A model generated the notes under the pieces. It was not told the DNA's origin. It worked only from the letters and a program-made list of their open reading frames with translations, and made no database searches. From assembly GCF_001640805.2 (NCBI RefSeq), contig NC_066845.1, forward strand, positions 16,370,307-16,434,306: a DNA stretch of 64,000 nucleotides, given 5' to 3'. Shown here piece by piece: positions 12,601-25,785 of the stretch. The DNA is from Lates calcarifer. Its lineage: Eukaryota; Chordata; Actinopteri; Centropomidae. Both the position numbers and the translations under genes were made by a program. How positions within the stretch are numbered: position 1 is the stretch's first letter; every line of letters begins with the position of its first letter.

Positions 12601-14765
12601 TGGACTTTTGCAGATGTGAGACAACAATACAGGCCAATTTCAAGGTTCAGGTTTGAAGGCTCAGGAAATGCGGTTCTCTTTGTGCTGAGTGAGCACTGTG
12701 TCAGCTCATGGTTTTCCATGTTGGTTGAGGAGTGGGGGCTGCACAGGCCACCCTTACTGAAGGTTTTCCATCGTGGTGAGTCCTCAGACGTGCATGGCTT
12801 CCAAAGAGTCTGTCGTCTCTGTTTATGGAGACGATGAAGCATCGTCCTCTGTTTTACCACGATTAGATTAATTGACAAAGCAGACTTATACTGGTTTTAG
12901 GATGTAATTGCTATAAAAAAGTGTTGACCTGTCTTGGAAGACAGAAGGATTTGGTACAAAGTGCAATTTACTGTCCCATCCATCTTTAGTAAAAACACAG
13001 CTGACAACAGTGACAGTCACAGTGATGAATATCTTCCTTTGTTCCATCCAAAGCCTCTTTGTTACTGGAAAGAAAGCTTTTTAGCTTTTGACTTATGTGC
13101 CAATTTTAGCAGCCAGTGTTTGTCAGTTTAATGTAAGACAAGTGTTTTGGCTACTATCACATAAGCATCCATCTTCATTTTGGCAGTACAAAATGCTAAC
13201 ATGGTATGTTAGGTTTTATTTGGAGTGAGGGATTTAAATAGCACACGTCACGTTTTGCTCTGTTGATAATTGGTTTCTTTAGACATCCTCACATTGTTGT
13301 TCAAGTTGTCAGTCACAGGAATTCATAGGAAATTGATTTCAAATGCTCTCTAAACTGTCTAAACCTTCTTCAACTCAAGCCTGGTCACAAAATATGACAT
13401 TAATGAAGCTTGGTTCATTGCAGTGTAAAGTCATTTTTGCTTCATTTTCCAGCTGTCTTTGGTAATGTCGTTGACACATAGTGAAGTAAAGGTGGTTTCT
13501 GCTGTCAGTGGAGGAGACTGCTAGATGCATTAGTTTTACAAGCCTGTCACATTTCATTCGTCATTCCTTGGTGTGCTGACTCTATACACAAACACTGTGA
13601 TAGCTGATAGTGTTTGAGACATGTTTTTATGCAACCAGTTCACATAACATAGTCTTTGTGATTAGGAGCAACACTTGATGTAGTTTTTCATGGCATGTTA
13701 TTTATTACTGCACTGTCAGGATGTAATGGTTCTGTTTTCAGTGAAATTTTAGTCCGAATTGAAGCCAAAAAGAAAAAGAAAAAAAAAAGAAAGAAAAAAG
13801 AGGGCATTGCACTATAGGACATAGTAAAAATCTGATTTATAAAAAGCTATGGTTGCTGCATGGTGCAACTGTAAGTGATTAGCTTTCAGTATGAAAGCAG
13901 CAGTAATCTGTGGAACGTATATTTAAATTAAACATTTTAGTCTGTAAAGCAGAATTTAAAAAAAAAACCTCTCCAACGCACTTATATGTTGAATACACAA
14001 ACTACAATTACAGTTCATTTAATTAATTTATACCATTAATTTTGACTAGTTAAACTTGAAAAGTATATCCTTATTTTATTCAATTGAGATTCTCATGAAT
14101 AGTATCCAAAATGGCATATCTGTTATTGTTGGCATAATTATTATCATGGGTTTATATATTATAAACTCTCTTCTGAATGATGAATAGTCTTTGAGGGATT
14201 TAACCTCAACAAGTTGTGCAGTATAAATAATGCAATGAGGAAATGACTACCATGTATATTTCACTGTAGATGTAAAAACAAATTATAGAGAAGCAAGTGG
14301 GTGGTCAGATAAGTACTAATATTGTCAGCTAATAAAACAAGGGCATAGTCACATAGTCTGTCTCTTTTTCTAATACCTGAGAGCAGGAGTGTGATCTGTG
14401 TTATGAAAAACATAATGTCATCACAGGGTGCTAATCCACCAAAATAGAGATATAACGGTTTAACATTTAGGATCTTGGTGTTACACTTTCCTCTTTAGAG
14501 GTATGCATAAGGTTTTTTATACAGTCATTGGGCTAACATAAGTCATTCAAATTAATATGAACATGAATCACATTATATTAATGTATATGACTGCTGTCAT
14601 TAAGTAATTTAAATTACATTGTGTAAACATTGTAATTTAAGTTAAATGACAGTGTTGAGAAACATGATGTAGTCAGCCATATGCACATATTTTGCTTGAA
14701 GCTGTTATGGCTGCTTGTTAGCTTTACTAAGCATACTTTATGGCAAGAGACACAAAAAGAAAAAC
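9621..14765. other. Intergenic, no confident gene
   Basis: AT-rich sequence between the CpG-rich segment and the 3' end of angptl2. It contains a GA run at about 10434-10450, a strong plus-strand splice-acceptor-like site (T-rich tract then CAG, exon side starting 12067), a patch of overlapping open frames at 12167-12878 and an AT-rich inverted repeat at 14605-14644. I searched the plus strand by eye for RALGPS1 coding exons expected from mammalian synteny and found none. Confidence 0.5.
14605..14644. repeat. AT-rich inverted repeat
   Basis: A 14-nt left arm (taatttaaattaca, 14605-14618) pairs with a 14-nt right arm (tgtaatttaagtta, 14631-14644) with a single G-T wobble and a 12-nt spacer. 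It lies about 120 bp past the proposed angptl2 poly(A) signal. Confidence 0.7.
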
Positions 14766-15755
14766 ACACAAGCTGTACATATTTTATTGCAACTTATTAG
14801 TGACATAACAGGTTTAATACATTATATTACAAATATCTTATGTACAAACGCAATGTGTTGGATCTATTGACATCAACAAACCACTAAATTTATACAGTAA
14901 ATACAGTGCTTGGTTCATACAAGCAAATTGGTGGATACCTGTTCAAGCAATTCAAGATTTCAAAACAAGTACTGAAAAAAACAGGACATTGAAGAGAATG
15001 TATCTCCTCAAATTTTGTGAGTTGATGTTTGTTCTTAGATCTGTTAAATGTTACACAAACTTCAGTTATTGGCTTTGTTAGAAAAGATAATGGACCTATT
15101 TTTTTTAACAGTATATTTTATTGTAATTGACAAAACTGGCCTTAATATCAACCCTTTATTATACAATAAATGTTACTGTTCCTATAAATTACACATTTGA
15201 AGAATGTAATTAGAATGAAATTAAAAGTCACTGGATATGTTTCCTGTGTCAACCTCATTTGTTTCTTACTGCAAAAAAAAAAAAAAAAAAAACTTTACAT
15301 ACATACATACATACTAATATATATTGTAGGGTTCCTATCAAAGCTAATTAACTGAATTATTGTAATTGTAATTTTTTTGTGTCAAATTAGGTTCACATTG
15401 TCTGTCTCACTCAGATCAAATGAGAGCACTGTCAACTAAGCAGGTTTGTGTTGTATCATAGACAGTGTATTTAAAACAACTCCTGAGCAATGAGTGCATG
15501 TCTTTACTGAGTAAAATGTAAAGGGCAAATGGTACAGACAACTGAATAACAGTGCACAAATTTGTTGAATTAGAGGTACCATTATATCAGCCTGATGTTT
15601 TGATATTGCACTTTGAACATCATCCTTCTCTTTGTCATCTGGCTCGGTCTGGTGCCACTCCATTAAACAAAAGAGATAAAGTTTGCGTGGATGTTAGGAG
15701 CTGTAATGGTTTTGGTTTAGTGAGAGATACAGTACTGTATGTGTTCCTTGGATGC
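14766..15755 (-). other. angptl2: Probable 3' UTR of angptl2
   Basis: About 1 kb downstream of the angptl2 stop codon with no coding signal. It holds a 20-A tract (15273-15292) followed by an ATAC-type microsatellite (15297-15315). Minus-strand AATAAA hexamers occur at 15155-15160, 15117-15122 and 14783-14788. The last is followed within about 20-30 nt by a GU-rich stretch (tgtgtgttttt when read on the minus strand), so it is the best candidate for the distal end. Confidence 0.55.
14783..14788 (-). terminator. angptl2: Candidate poly(A) signal of angptl2
   Basis: AATAAA read on the minus strand, followed by a GU-rich downstream element about 20-30 nt later. This is the best formed of three AATAAA hexamers beyond the stop. 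Confidence 0.5.
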
Positions 15756-18700
15756 TTAGTGGAAGGTGTTTGGGTTTGGACGGATCATCATGACCACTTT
15801 CTTTAGTGAATAGGCTCCTCCTCTGAACTCAGCCCAGTAGACTCCATCTTGGTAGCGGCTGCGGTAGTGTCCTCCTCTGTACCAAACTCCATTCAAATTT
15901 GAGTGGGCACAAGAGTTGTACCACCAGCCTCCCTTCTGGTAGTGGGCACAGTTGCCTAGAGAGATGGGAAAATAAATTAGTCAGGCTGTGTGCAGTAACA
16001 TCTTTTGAGTAATTGTTTTTAAGCTGCCAAGATTTTTCCAGTATAACATTTTGTATCATTGTTTTTTTTTTTTGTTTGTTTGTTTTGTTTTTACCTGTAT
16101 ATGCATCATGGTCCCTGTCCAGTGTTGTGAACTGTTTGCCATTATGCCAGGTAAGAGAGTCTCCAGCATTGCCATGGTAACGGCCCACCCTTAGCTTGTA
16201 GAAGTCAGCTTCGGGCTCCACTCTGAAGCTGGCATACTCTGCAAACACCTTCCTGCCAGACCAGTCCTCCAGCGTGACCAGCAGTTTGTAGTTCCCCTGG
16301 TTAGTCAGCCAGTAGATGTTCTCCAGACCCAGCCAGTACTCGCCGTCAATATTGCCAAAACCTTGCTGTGAAGTGCATTGATAAGAAAAACATTATCAGT
16401 ATGATTAGGAAATCCTTTGTGAATGTTCTGTGAAATGCTTTGAATAGTTAGTGTGGATGTCTAAGGGATGATTCAGGGTCATTGCTCATGCTCTGGAGGT
16501 AATTATGAATTTAGCTCTTCTATGGGGTTGTTTATTGTCAGGGGATGTTATTATAAATGGACCCTCTGAGTCAGGTTTATAGCTTGTATCTGGTGTCCAG
16601 ATTATTTTGTTATTGAAAACACAGCAGGATAGAGTGCATACTGTATAAAATCCAACATACTAAATGCTGTCCTACTGCTTTGTTTTGGATTTGTTCATAC
16701 TGTATGTTAGTTTGTGGTATCCCCTACCCTACACATGCTTTGAATCATGGAAACACCCCTTCTGATGAGTTTACAAAAGCAATTTCAGATCTTTTGTGGT
16801 TTAAAGGTTTTTTGTAAAAGTATTGGAAATATCTCCACTGTAGCCCTTAGCTAAGATTTAATCAGGACCCTTGTGAATTGTTGGCCCGCGAACAAATGTT
16901 TACCAATGAACTGCCTTTCCCTGTGAGAGGGGTTTCCCTTTCAAAACATAAAGAAAATGAGATCCCCTTTGCAAAAATAATGTTCACCACAGCCCTCTTT
17001 ATCTGATGCAGTATTTAGAAAGAAACATTGTGAATACTGACAAAATAAACTAATGTCACATTTAAGAGCAATATTTTCACTTTTATATTTTAGTGTGAAG
17101 TTGATTTACAAAGACCAGCTGATGTTGCTGGAATTAATGAGTCATAAGGCCGTGGCAGTGACTGAGGCAGGTACTGCATCAGACACTTTGAAAGCTTAAC
17201 AATTACCTATTCATTACATGTTCACATCTGGTTAGTGTCAAGACAACCTACATAAGCCAACAGCTTCCCTCCAAACTATAAGGTCCTTGATTTGGTGTGA
17301 GGTTGTTGCACCTTGTATGTCTCCCAATTCCTGAAAAAGTTGACAGAGCCGTCCACCCTCCTCTGAATCACAGTCCAGCCACCTGGGTCGTGTCTCTGGT
17401 CACACCACACCTGCATGAGCCGATTGGCATTCTCTGGCTTCACCAGGTACATCCCACTGGCAGTGTGGCCATCTTCCAGAGCCTGCAGACAGTCCCTAAA
17501 TGGACCTTAAGAAAGAGATGACAACATGCCATGTATAGTCTGTAAAACCCAGTCAGTTTCTACAGCATCTCAAAAGTCAAGAAAAGGAAATAGAGAAAAA
17601 GTCACAGTGACACAAAGAGTTGTTATACTCTGCCATAGGGAATCCCATTTTTCAGCAGAGGCTTTCATTTTAACAGTAGAATTGACTTTGGCTGCTCCTC
17701 TCATAAGGGAAATGGCTGCCGGCTGTGCAGCCAAAAGAAACACTGGCATGAGGGCAAAGGGAATCCTGACTACTGAATGATGAAACAGGAGCAAAAATTT
17801 TCAATGATCTGTGATCCTTTACAGTGTGGGATTATTATTTTACTTGCTTTCACTTTTCACAATTTTCGTATTTATACTATATAGACACGTCATTTTCACT
17901 GTAAGCATATCTATTAAGGCTTCACATTGTGTTTTGAGGAGAGGATTTCCAGGACTAAATTAATTTAAAAAACAGCTTGTAAATCTGTCTTAAGCTACAC
18001 TTAAGTTTTGTTTTTTTGGGGGTTTTATTTTTTTGTTTTTTTTTTTTGTTTTTTTTTGCCAGTATTACAATAAGTAACAGTTGTTAAGTAACAGGAAAAC
18101 CTCCACACCATGTTATGAAGATTATGTTTTTATTTACAGATTTAATATTGTTGATAAGTATGCAGCATATGCCCTGCATTATTCTGCAGCATTAGAAATC
18201 ATACTACAAATGTTTTGTAGATTTTGTGTAAGGTCAATGATTGTTTTACTGAATTTTATAGTGCAAATCTGTGAAACCTAATTTGCCTGTGTGCCATTAT
18301 GATTTTTACCCCAAATTCCAAATCTAATAGATATGGAAAAACACTAATGGGGCAACTGTCTCCCCTACTTCAATTGGCTGTGAAAGTGTTTAAGTTCTCA
18401 AGATTTCACACTTGTGCAGTTTTCCAACTGGCCCAGATTACAAAGCATTTAAATACATTGGAAACACATAGAAAAGATAATAGGGGGTCACACAAAGGGT
18501 TAGAAGTGAGAGAAGGGGGGCAGTGTGCAGGACATATTAAGACAGAGGAGGTATGTGAAAGAAGAGACAAAGTACTCAATTTATCATACAATGTGCGTTG
18601 ATGCCCTGCTCAGTTGACAGAGCTGTAAGTGACCAGCCAGAAGTTTCAATAACAAGTTGTTTTTGGTTTTATGAAATCACTGTGGATGATATCTGTCTTT

Positions 18701-20564
18701 TGGCCCACTCTCTGCCATCCATTTACTCTCAGGAATGTCTCTGTTGAGCAGATACAAGCCAGAGAGCTGCCCTGCCCTGCCCTGCCCTGCTCTGTTCTGC
18801 CTGATAAAGTCTGCTGCTTTGGTGGAACATATGACTGATTCTTGCCTGGTGGAACAAATGACATCACTGACTCCCGGTATCTCTCTCTGTTCCTACTTTA
18901 CCCCCTCCCCTTTTTCATCGACTCCATCCCTCTCTTTCTGTTGCTCTTTCAGGTCTCTCTCTTCCTCCCTGTATTCCTGCATTGTGTGGAGCTCTCTGTT
19001 CGTGTTAAGAGTTTATGTAACTTTTTGAGGTGTTAGTTGCATGGCTGTGGGCAGGAAATTACTTGCCTCCTTTCAAACATTCCATACAAAGGCTACCGTT
19101 CACATGCTGCCTGGTGAAAATGGCAAGCAGTAGCACAACATGTCAATGGAAAAAGCTCCCAGTAGTCGTGTTGGGAATGGTTTGTCCTTTTTTCCACCAT
19201 TTTAAAACTGAAGTCTTCTAATGAAAGGGAACAACAATAGACTATTCACTGCAACTGATATCACAAAACACCCTTCACATCAGTTTTAAAGCTTTATCAT
19301 CCACTAACATGTGTTCAAGAGCCCCATGGGCTTGGATCCAGCTATCCATTTAGATGCATTTATTTACCCTGTTGATATGCTTTGTGTTTTTGTGTGGGTT
19401 GAATCATGGCAATTAGATGATATGCATCTCAAAAGGCAGTAGACAACAGAATTTCTGTTCTCCCTGAGAGCCCTCTGCTCTGGGAAGACGTGGGACTTAT
19501 TTAAATTTGACTGGAAGAATCTGTGCTTGGTGTTGTCTTGTGATTAATGATTAAGGGGTTCACGCACGATATAGTTAGCTCAGACACACAATCCTTTCTT
19601 TGTGACCACTTTGTGATGGCAACTGGTGTGTTTGGTAAGAATGCATGAAAATAAAAGTTCAAATCAGACTTTTTTTAGACTCACCAGAGGGTTTATCAGT
19701 GGTGGAGGGGCTGTGTGTGCCAGTGGGCATCGTTGGAAGAAGAGGCGGTAGGGACTTTTGGTCACTCTGGATCTCGTTGCTGATTGGGTTGTTAATTCGT
19801 GGAAGGACAGGTGGTGGGTAAGGTTTGTTAAGAGGTGGTGATGGTGGAGGCGGTTGAGGTCGTGGCTGGGGGACAGGTACGTGACGAGGGGGAGGGCGAC
19901 TCTGGCACTGCTCTTCCAACAGAGCTATAAGAGCTGATTGGTTAGTGGCCAAAGAGGCCAAGTGCTGGTACTTGTGCTCGAGATCTTTATATCGACTGGT
20001 GAGCTGTTGCATCTCAGAGGTTTGGTTCAGGATCTTGTTCTCCATCTGAGCCAATTCTAGGGCATTGTCCCTCTTCCTGATGATCTCATGCAGCAGCTGC
20101 ATGTACAGCTGAGTGACTCTAGAGTTCATGTTTCGGCTCTCCTTCCTCAGAAGCTTGACCTCATTAACAATACCTCCGTCCACCTCTACCAATTGCTGCA
20201 GGGTCTCAATCTGCCTCTTTTGTTTCTGTAGCTCCACATTTAGCAGCTCTAACTCCTGTTTATTGACCCGATTTTCCAGCATGGCCTCTGGCTCCTTGGA
20301 GTTGACACAGATGGCTCCAGTCACTTTTTGCTGAGGCACAATGAAAGTGTAGGAACACTTGTCCTGCTGCTGGTCAGCTGGAGCACGCTTGCTCCTTCCA
20401 GCATAGAGAAACTCTCTCTCTATACCATCTTCACTACTCTCAAATTCTTGGGTCCTGTCCCTGCCATGGTTGCTGTCTGATAGACTCCCCTGAGTCTGCT
20501 GGACACCACAGGCTAGTCCATAAACAAGAAGGAGCCCCAGCAGGACCATTGAAGGGGGCTCCAT
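15756..20564 (-). CDS. angptl2: Angiopoietin-like protein 2, complete coding region in four exons
   Basis: Secreted glycoprotein of the angiopoietin-like family, known in mammals to act on integrins and other receptors in inflammation, tissue remodelling and blood stem-cell support. The CDS is complement(15756-15955, 16095-16365, 17312-17505, 19685-20564), 1545 nt and 514 residues; human ANGPTL2 has 493. All introns are GT-AG and phases agree. Residues 1 to about 20 form a signal peptide. RSKR at 57-60 is a basic, furin-like site. Residues about 100-220 form the coiled coil (VNKQELELLNVELQKQ, QLYMQLLHEI), with N-glycosylation sequons at 180 (NQT) and 208 (NQS). Residues about 222-255 form a proline-rich linker longer than in human. 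The fibrinogen-like domain runs from about 290 to the end and includes GNIDGEYWLGLENIYWLT, WHNGKQFTTLDRDHD and the C-terminal IRPNPNTFH. The start ATG directly precedes the hydrophobic signal sequence. In mammals the gene is nested antisense in RALGPS1; no host gene was seen here. Confidence 0.96.
16366..17311 (-). other. angptl2: angptl2 intron 2 of the coding region
   Basis: GT-AG intron of 946 bp between the second and third coding exons. The donor lies at 17311-17310 and the acceptor ends at 16366 (ttcacag). No nested gene or repeat was recognised. Confidence 0.85.
17506..19684 (-). other. angptl2: angptl2 intron 1 of the coding region
   Basis: GT-AG intron of about 2.2 kb separating the coiled-coil exon from the fibrinogen-domain exons. 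The donor is GTGAGT at 19684 and the acceptor AG is at 17507-17506. It contains a T-rich tract with G-runs at 18006-18058 and a short pentanucleotide repeat at 18767-18790. The short open frames inside have no recognisable domain. Confidence 0.85.
18767..18790 (+). repeat. CCTGC pentanucleotide repeat
   Basis: About 4.8 tandem copies of CCTGC (ctgccctgccctgccctgcc), followed by two degenerate copies (tctgt, tctgc). It lies inside angptl2 intron 1. Confidence 0.8.
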
Positions 20565-20589
20565 GAGTTTGTGTCCAACTCACCAAAGC
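20565..20589 (-). other. angptl2: angptl2 5' UTR portion of the first coding exon
   Basis: Just upstream of the ATG, the minus strand reads a pyrimidine tract and AG (accccattctcctcag) ending at 20590. The first coding exon therefore probably begins at 20589 with 25 nt of 5' UTR. At least one upstream untranslated exon is then needed; its position is not resolved. Confidence 0.65.
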
Positions 20590-23500
20590 CTGAGGAGAAT
20601 GGGGTAAGAAAAATGGAGAACATGATTGCACTGTAGTGATAAAGCTTTTAATAAATTAGTTATTTTTGTAGTGGGTAAGCAGAAGACTGACTGAGCATTC
20701 AGTAGCTACACACTACCTATTCCACCAACAATTCAAAGCTCTCAGGATTGGGCTACATGCATTTTGACAGGACATCAATGGAGTCCTTCACAGCTATGCT
20801 GATTGAGACCAGAAGAAGGCTGCCTATCAGGATATTCTGGTCCTATCCATCATTACCTGCCAGGAGCAGGCTGACACAGATGTCCTGTGCATACACATCT
20901 CAACTTAAGCAGGTCTGGAGGTCATTACAGCTCCCAAAAATATGGGCTACTGAAAAAGATTATATCTGAAAGGAAATCGCCCACTTGCCCCGCAGAGAGC
21001 CTCAGTGGCGGCTGCGATTTTTTCCATGACAGGAAACGCATAAATTCATGTGTAATACATAAATCAAGAATCTCATGGTTACTACACTGAACCTATCAAA
21101 ACTGGCGTGAGCACACACTGCTGTTTTCCCAATAGCTTTTAAGTATAATTCATTGAATTCATCTGGCCTTGATCCCGGTTTGTTTAAATCAGCTTTCCAC
21201 CATCAAATGTATGCAGTACAATGCTGTTTGAAAGTTACTAATCCCTCCACTGGCCCTAAGAGAAACATTTCTTTTGTCTAATGATGTGCTGATCTCTTTA
21301 GTCAGTTACATTGCTGTTGGGGGACTGTGTTTAGCTTAGTTTGCTGGCTCAGGTTCTCTTTGGGCGACTGCCACTGCTTGTCCTTGACACAAAGAAACAC
21401 TCCTATCTGCTCCCTTCTGCAGGCCTGGACATCTGTGCTTATGGAAAATTTGAGGCACTACCAGATGATGCTATTCATGGAACTGCTTTAAATATTGATT
21501 GTGTTGCATCAGTCCTGTCCATAGCCCTTACCAAAAGAGGGAAATAAGTTGCATTCAGACATTTAATTCATGTATCCACTTTTAAAATGTCAGAGTGAAA
21601 GCTTACTTAAATCATGCAAGCATGCTGAGGAGTCTAATTGGGGGTGTTACATAACAGTATCCTTATCTGACTCAGTGTTCATTTCTGATTAAATCTTAGA
21701 TATAGATATATTCCTGTTTAGATTACAGTCTCTCTTAAATTCTTTTTTGTTCCTGGACCTTGTGGCACAACCCATAACTCATTCATAGTGTAGACATTTT
21801 TAGAAGAAAAATAAGTGCAGGCAGTTTTTGAAGATGATGTGGTGTTATTAGAAGCGGAGGGGATGCCACTGAGGAGAATGTAACTCCTGTGTAAGGATAA
21901 CAAGGCCTTGAACTCCTGGGGCACCTTAATTGAAAGCTGCTGCATATTGGATTACAGAGGGGTCCTGTGTAACACCTCCCTAGAGTCAGGAGGGGCCTGT
22001 CTAATCAGAAAGCATTATAGAGAGGCCTATATTGGCTTGGTTTTGAAGAGCTGCGTAAGGATTGCCAATCTTACAAGGGCTTCCCTCACACATTTGTAAA
22101 AGCTTACCTCTGTGTGAAAGATTATCTACCATATAATGTTCAGCACAAAATTGGGAAGAGAGCAGAAATGTTTTTGTCTTGTTAATCCGGGCGTGCTGCC
22201 AGCACATTAGGTTGGAGACATGGAGAAGAGAAATGCAGCGCTCTCCAAGAACATGACCCCTTGCACATTTGACTCTTTTGGCTTTATCTGTCTAGAATAG
22301 AATGTGTAAACACTTTTTGTTACTGCAAAAAACTTGCACCAAAAAAGGGTTTTTGCACACGTTTATTCCTGTGTAACCTGTCAGCCTTTTTGATATTGTT
22401 GTTTACCTGGCCAGAAAAAAAAAATCATATACATTCTAGAAGAACGTAAGGTGTGATTTTTTTCCATGTATTTTCTTCAAACAGTACCCAAAAGTAGCAA
22501 GTCCTCAGCTGGAGAAAGAGTAAAAAAAAAAAAAAACCTCAAAGAAGAGTGTAGTTTCTGTTTCAAATTTACCATGAAACTGTCTTCTGTCAGCACAGTA
22601 AGAGATCTTTCATAGTACTAATGCTCCTAACAAAGCCTGGCTGTATGACATCATCTCAGCAAATGTCAATTGATGCAGAGACTGTAATGTCATAAATATT
22701 TTTCATACCATGCAAAGAGATACTTATCAGTTATCACTGAAATGATCTCCAGTCTTATAGAGCAATCCTTAAAGAAATCACTAATATTAGCTTGCAAGTC
22801 AGCTCATACCAAGATAATAGAGCAACCCACAGTCTGTCCCTTGTAATGTGCTGATGACTGTATTTGGCCAGTGGCTCCTGTGGTTTCTCTCCCTGGAACA
22901 TGAGCTCTGTCTCTGAGAAATGCTGTGTGATTTGCCCCTGCTGCTGAGGAGACCCATGTTGGACGTCGTTAGCCCGGAATCTCCTGCTCTAGGCTTCACT
23001 ACACTTCAAAGCCGAGGGGAAAATGTTTGCAGCTTGTGATGAAATGTATGTTTGTGTGTGAGTAGATGTGGTATGTGCATGTCTGTGAGTGTTTTTCAGT
23101 TAATGTGCGTTTTCAAATAACAACACTTGGTGGGCTCAGTCTCCCAGGGACCGGAGAGAGTCCCATCTGCCCTGACGGAGACAGCCTGTTATTAACCTAT
23201 CCACAGTCTGCCAGAGGGAACAACAGAAAGCCTCCTCCTCCGTCTTCACTGTTAACAGCCCCCGCAGCTCATTATTGTCCTAACATCAGTTCACTTTAAC
23301 AAGCTGCTATTGACTGGCCAATAGCTAGAATGATTAACTGGTGTTGAGAAGTGTCATATACATCTACTCTTCTCAGGTCCTAAAGGCGAGTGACAGAAGT
23401 GCAGTGAATAACCACTCTCATTGTAATTTGATTGGCAGCTCCTCTTGAGTAATTTCTTCAAGTCTGCTTCACACCAAAATGTTTTGGTTTTACTGTCTTC

Positions 23501-25680
23501 AGGTGGGAAGTCTGTGTTTACACGACGACTCCTGGATTTCACTCAATGTTAAATCAAGTGTGATAGGCAGGTGCTGCGGATAGGTCAGTGTGTCTGTGAC
23601 CAGTGTTGCGCTCCAGCCTTTTTGGTCATGCTCAGCACATATTAATTAGAAGGTGGGCAGCCTCACTCAGACTGACTGATGTCTCGCTCCCCAGCCCCTC
23701 TCATTTCAGCATGAGCATGGCATTCCTCACATTCTTCGTCACCTCATTAGAGTGAGCTGCCATACACACATGGAGAGTCAGTGGTGGTGGCAGACGGAAA
23801 GAGCTAGACCCTCTAGAGGCAGGACCACTACCCCCTTTATCCCTGCTGTACCTATAAGACATACTCTATCTACTGACCCAGTTCATTCCCAGTGTCCTAC
23901 TTTCTGTGTGAATGCTTCATGATCACATCATCATCATCCACAGCAGGAGATCACAACACAACTACAAAGCATCTAATTTGTCAGTAGCCAAAAAGAAGCA
24001 GGCACTTTGCAGGACAGCTTTGTGCTGCACGTTCAAATTAGTGCCAACTCCGCTGAGAACTGGCAGAGTCTCCTGCTTGACACCCAATATGTGTTGGATC
24101 AGAGTCAAATTCAGTTTGCTCATGGTAATCTGCACTATTACTTTACCTTGAGGGTGACCTCATTCTTTCCTCAAGCATGTAATCCCTGTAAGGGTGTAAC
24201 ATAACATTTGGAACATGATTAACCTCAGGTACCTGCACAGTTTGAAGGTGGAGGACAGTATTTATTTTTACTCACCATTTAGCAGGAGATTTAAAGTTTT
24301 TGTTCAAATTTTGGTTTCATTCTGTGTGTCTTACTACTTGTAGCGTTCCTCCATACCTTACTTGTGATCTGAGTCAGAGAGGGAGGCAGGGGGTCTCGGG
24401 AATTGTTTCGATAAGTTCCAGCATTCTACCTCAAAGCCCCTTATCCAAACACTACCCTGGCAACAGAAACAAAGACGGGATTCAGCCGCCTGCTTCCCTG
24501 TCCTCTTGAGCCCAGGGGAACATCCTGAAGCTGCAGCCTGCCTGACATAATAAGGTTATCTTTTCTTTTTTAGACGTGAATGGTACTTTTTAGATATTAG
24601 AAAAGAAATCTCTGTCACCGTGTATAACTCAAGGCGCTTGCTCTATATTATCCTCTACACATCCTCTTCACTGCCCATGTGCCTTTATTTTACACCTTTA
24701 GGGTCCTGTGTTTTGACAAGCTGAGTGGTTTTATCAGTAGTGAAGAAGCATTCCGCCTCGAGAGCCTGCTCTCCAGCATCCCCATGCGCTGAATTAACCC
24801 TCTTCAACCAAGTCTATCAGAGTCGTCTGTCCAGTTAGTCATCAGAAAGTAGGAATTACCCTTTGGCACCAAACAGTGAGTCAGATCACAGATGCTCCAT
24901 GCTGAATTCCAGATCAAACAAAATCATCATAAAGTGCAGCAGCTTGAGAGGGAACAGCCAAGGTCTGACTTCAATCAGTTAAATAAAATTACAAAAAAAT
25001 GCTTCACCATCATGTTAGAAACCCGACTGAGGTTGAGCTCACTAACATCTTATATCTCACCAAAAAAGTCATAATTTCCTCTGTAAAATGATTTGTCACA
25101 AGCATGGACGATTTTTCAATGCAGAGTATTGAAGTGATTTTTGTACACGTTCAGCGTCCCTGTTAAATAAACCAGTAAGATAAATATATAAATAAGAAGT
25201 TAAGTCAGAGGTTACACAATGCTTACGAGATAACTGTAGAGTATTGATGAAGCTCCCTTAGTTGCCTTGCCCTCCTGCCAGAGCTGATTGAAGTTTCTCC
25301 TGGTAGAGAGTCATCCCAAGTATGAAACCTGCGTCCTCTTCTCCCGGTCTCTGTGCTCTGCGCTTCTAGTTACTCACTCTTTGTCACCTCAGTCCATTCC
25401 ACCAGTGAAGAGGTAGCTGTGTTTTAAAGACTATTATTAATAGACCGTCATTAGCTCAACAGAAGCTCAACTTGTCAGAAACTCTTCAGCAAACATTGAC
25501 TAGGTTGTTCCAAAATCCACTTGAAAAAGTTGGAACACTTTCAAGAGACAACTGGTAACTTTAGTTGGATGGGTGGAGGTAGTTTCCTGATAAATGGTGA
25601 GAGTCCGGGGCAGGTTGTGTTCTGCCTGTGGCCCGTTAGAAGAAGACTGTCACTTTTCTGTGGGCTGAATCCATCACTTC
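20590..25680. other. Intergenic or angptl2 5' intron, no coding gene seen
   Basis: No exon with a recognisable protein match. Open frames on both strands are short and unsupported (such as 20748-20969, 21341-21547 and 22799-22999). Patches at about 21.9-22.1, 23.1-23.3 and 23.6-23.85 kb are less AT-rich than their surroundings and could be conserved non-coding elements, which needs alignment to decide. Confidence 0.5.
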
Positions 25681-25751
25681 TGCCTCACAGCTCTAAGAGG
25701 CTGTCTCTCTCAAATGCACCTCTCTCATTCCCTCCCTCTCTCCCTCCCTTC

Positions 25752-25785
<34 letters not shown>

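Noticed and set aside
18006..18058. T-rich tract as a retroposon tail
   Set aside because: No adjacent SINE, LINE or retrogene body was recognised; simple low-complexity sequence in an intron.
20440..20631. Alternative minus-strand frame overlapping the angptl2 start
   Set aside because: It overlaps the angptl2 signal-peptide exon in another frame. The angptl2 frame has signal peptide, coiled coil and correct splicing.
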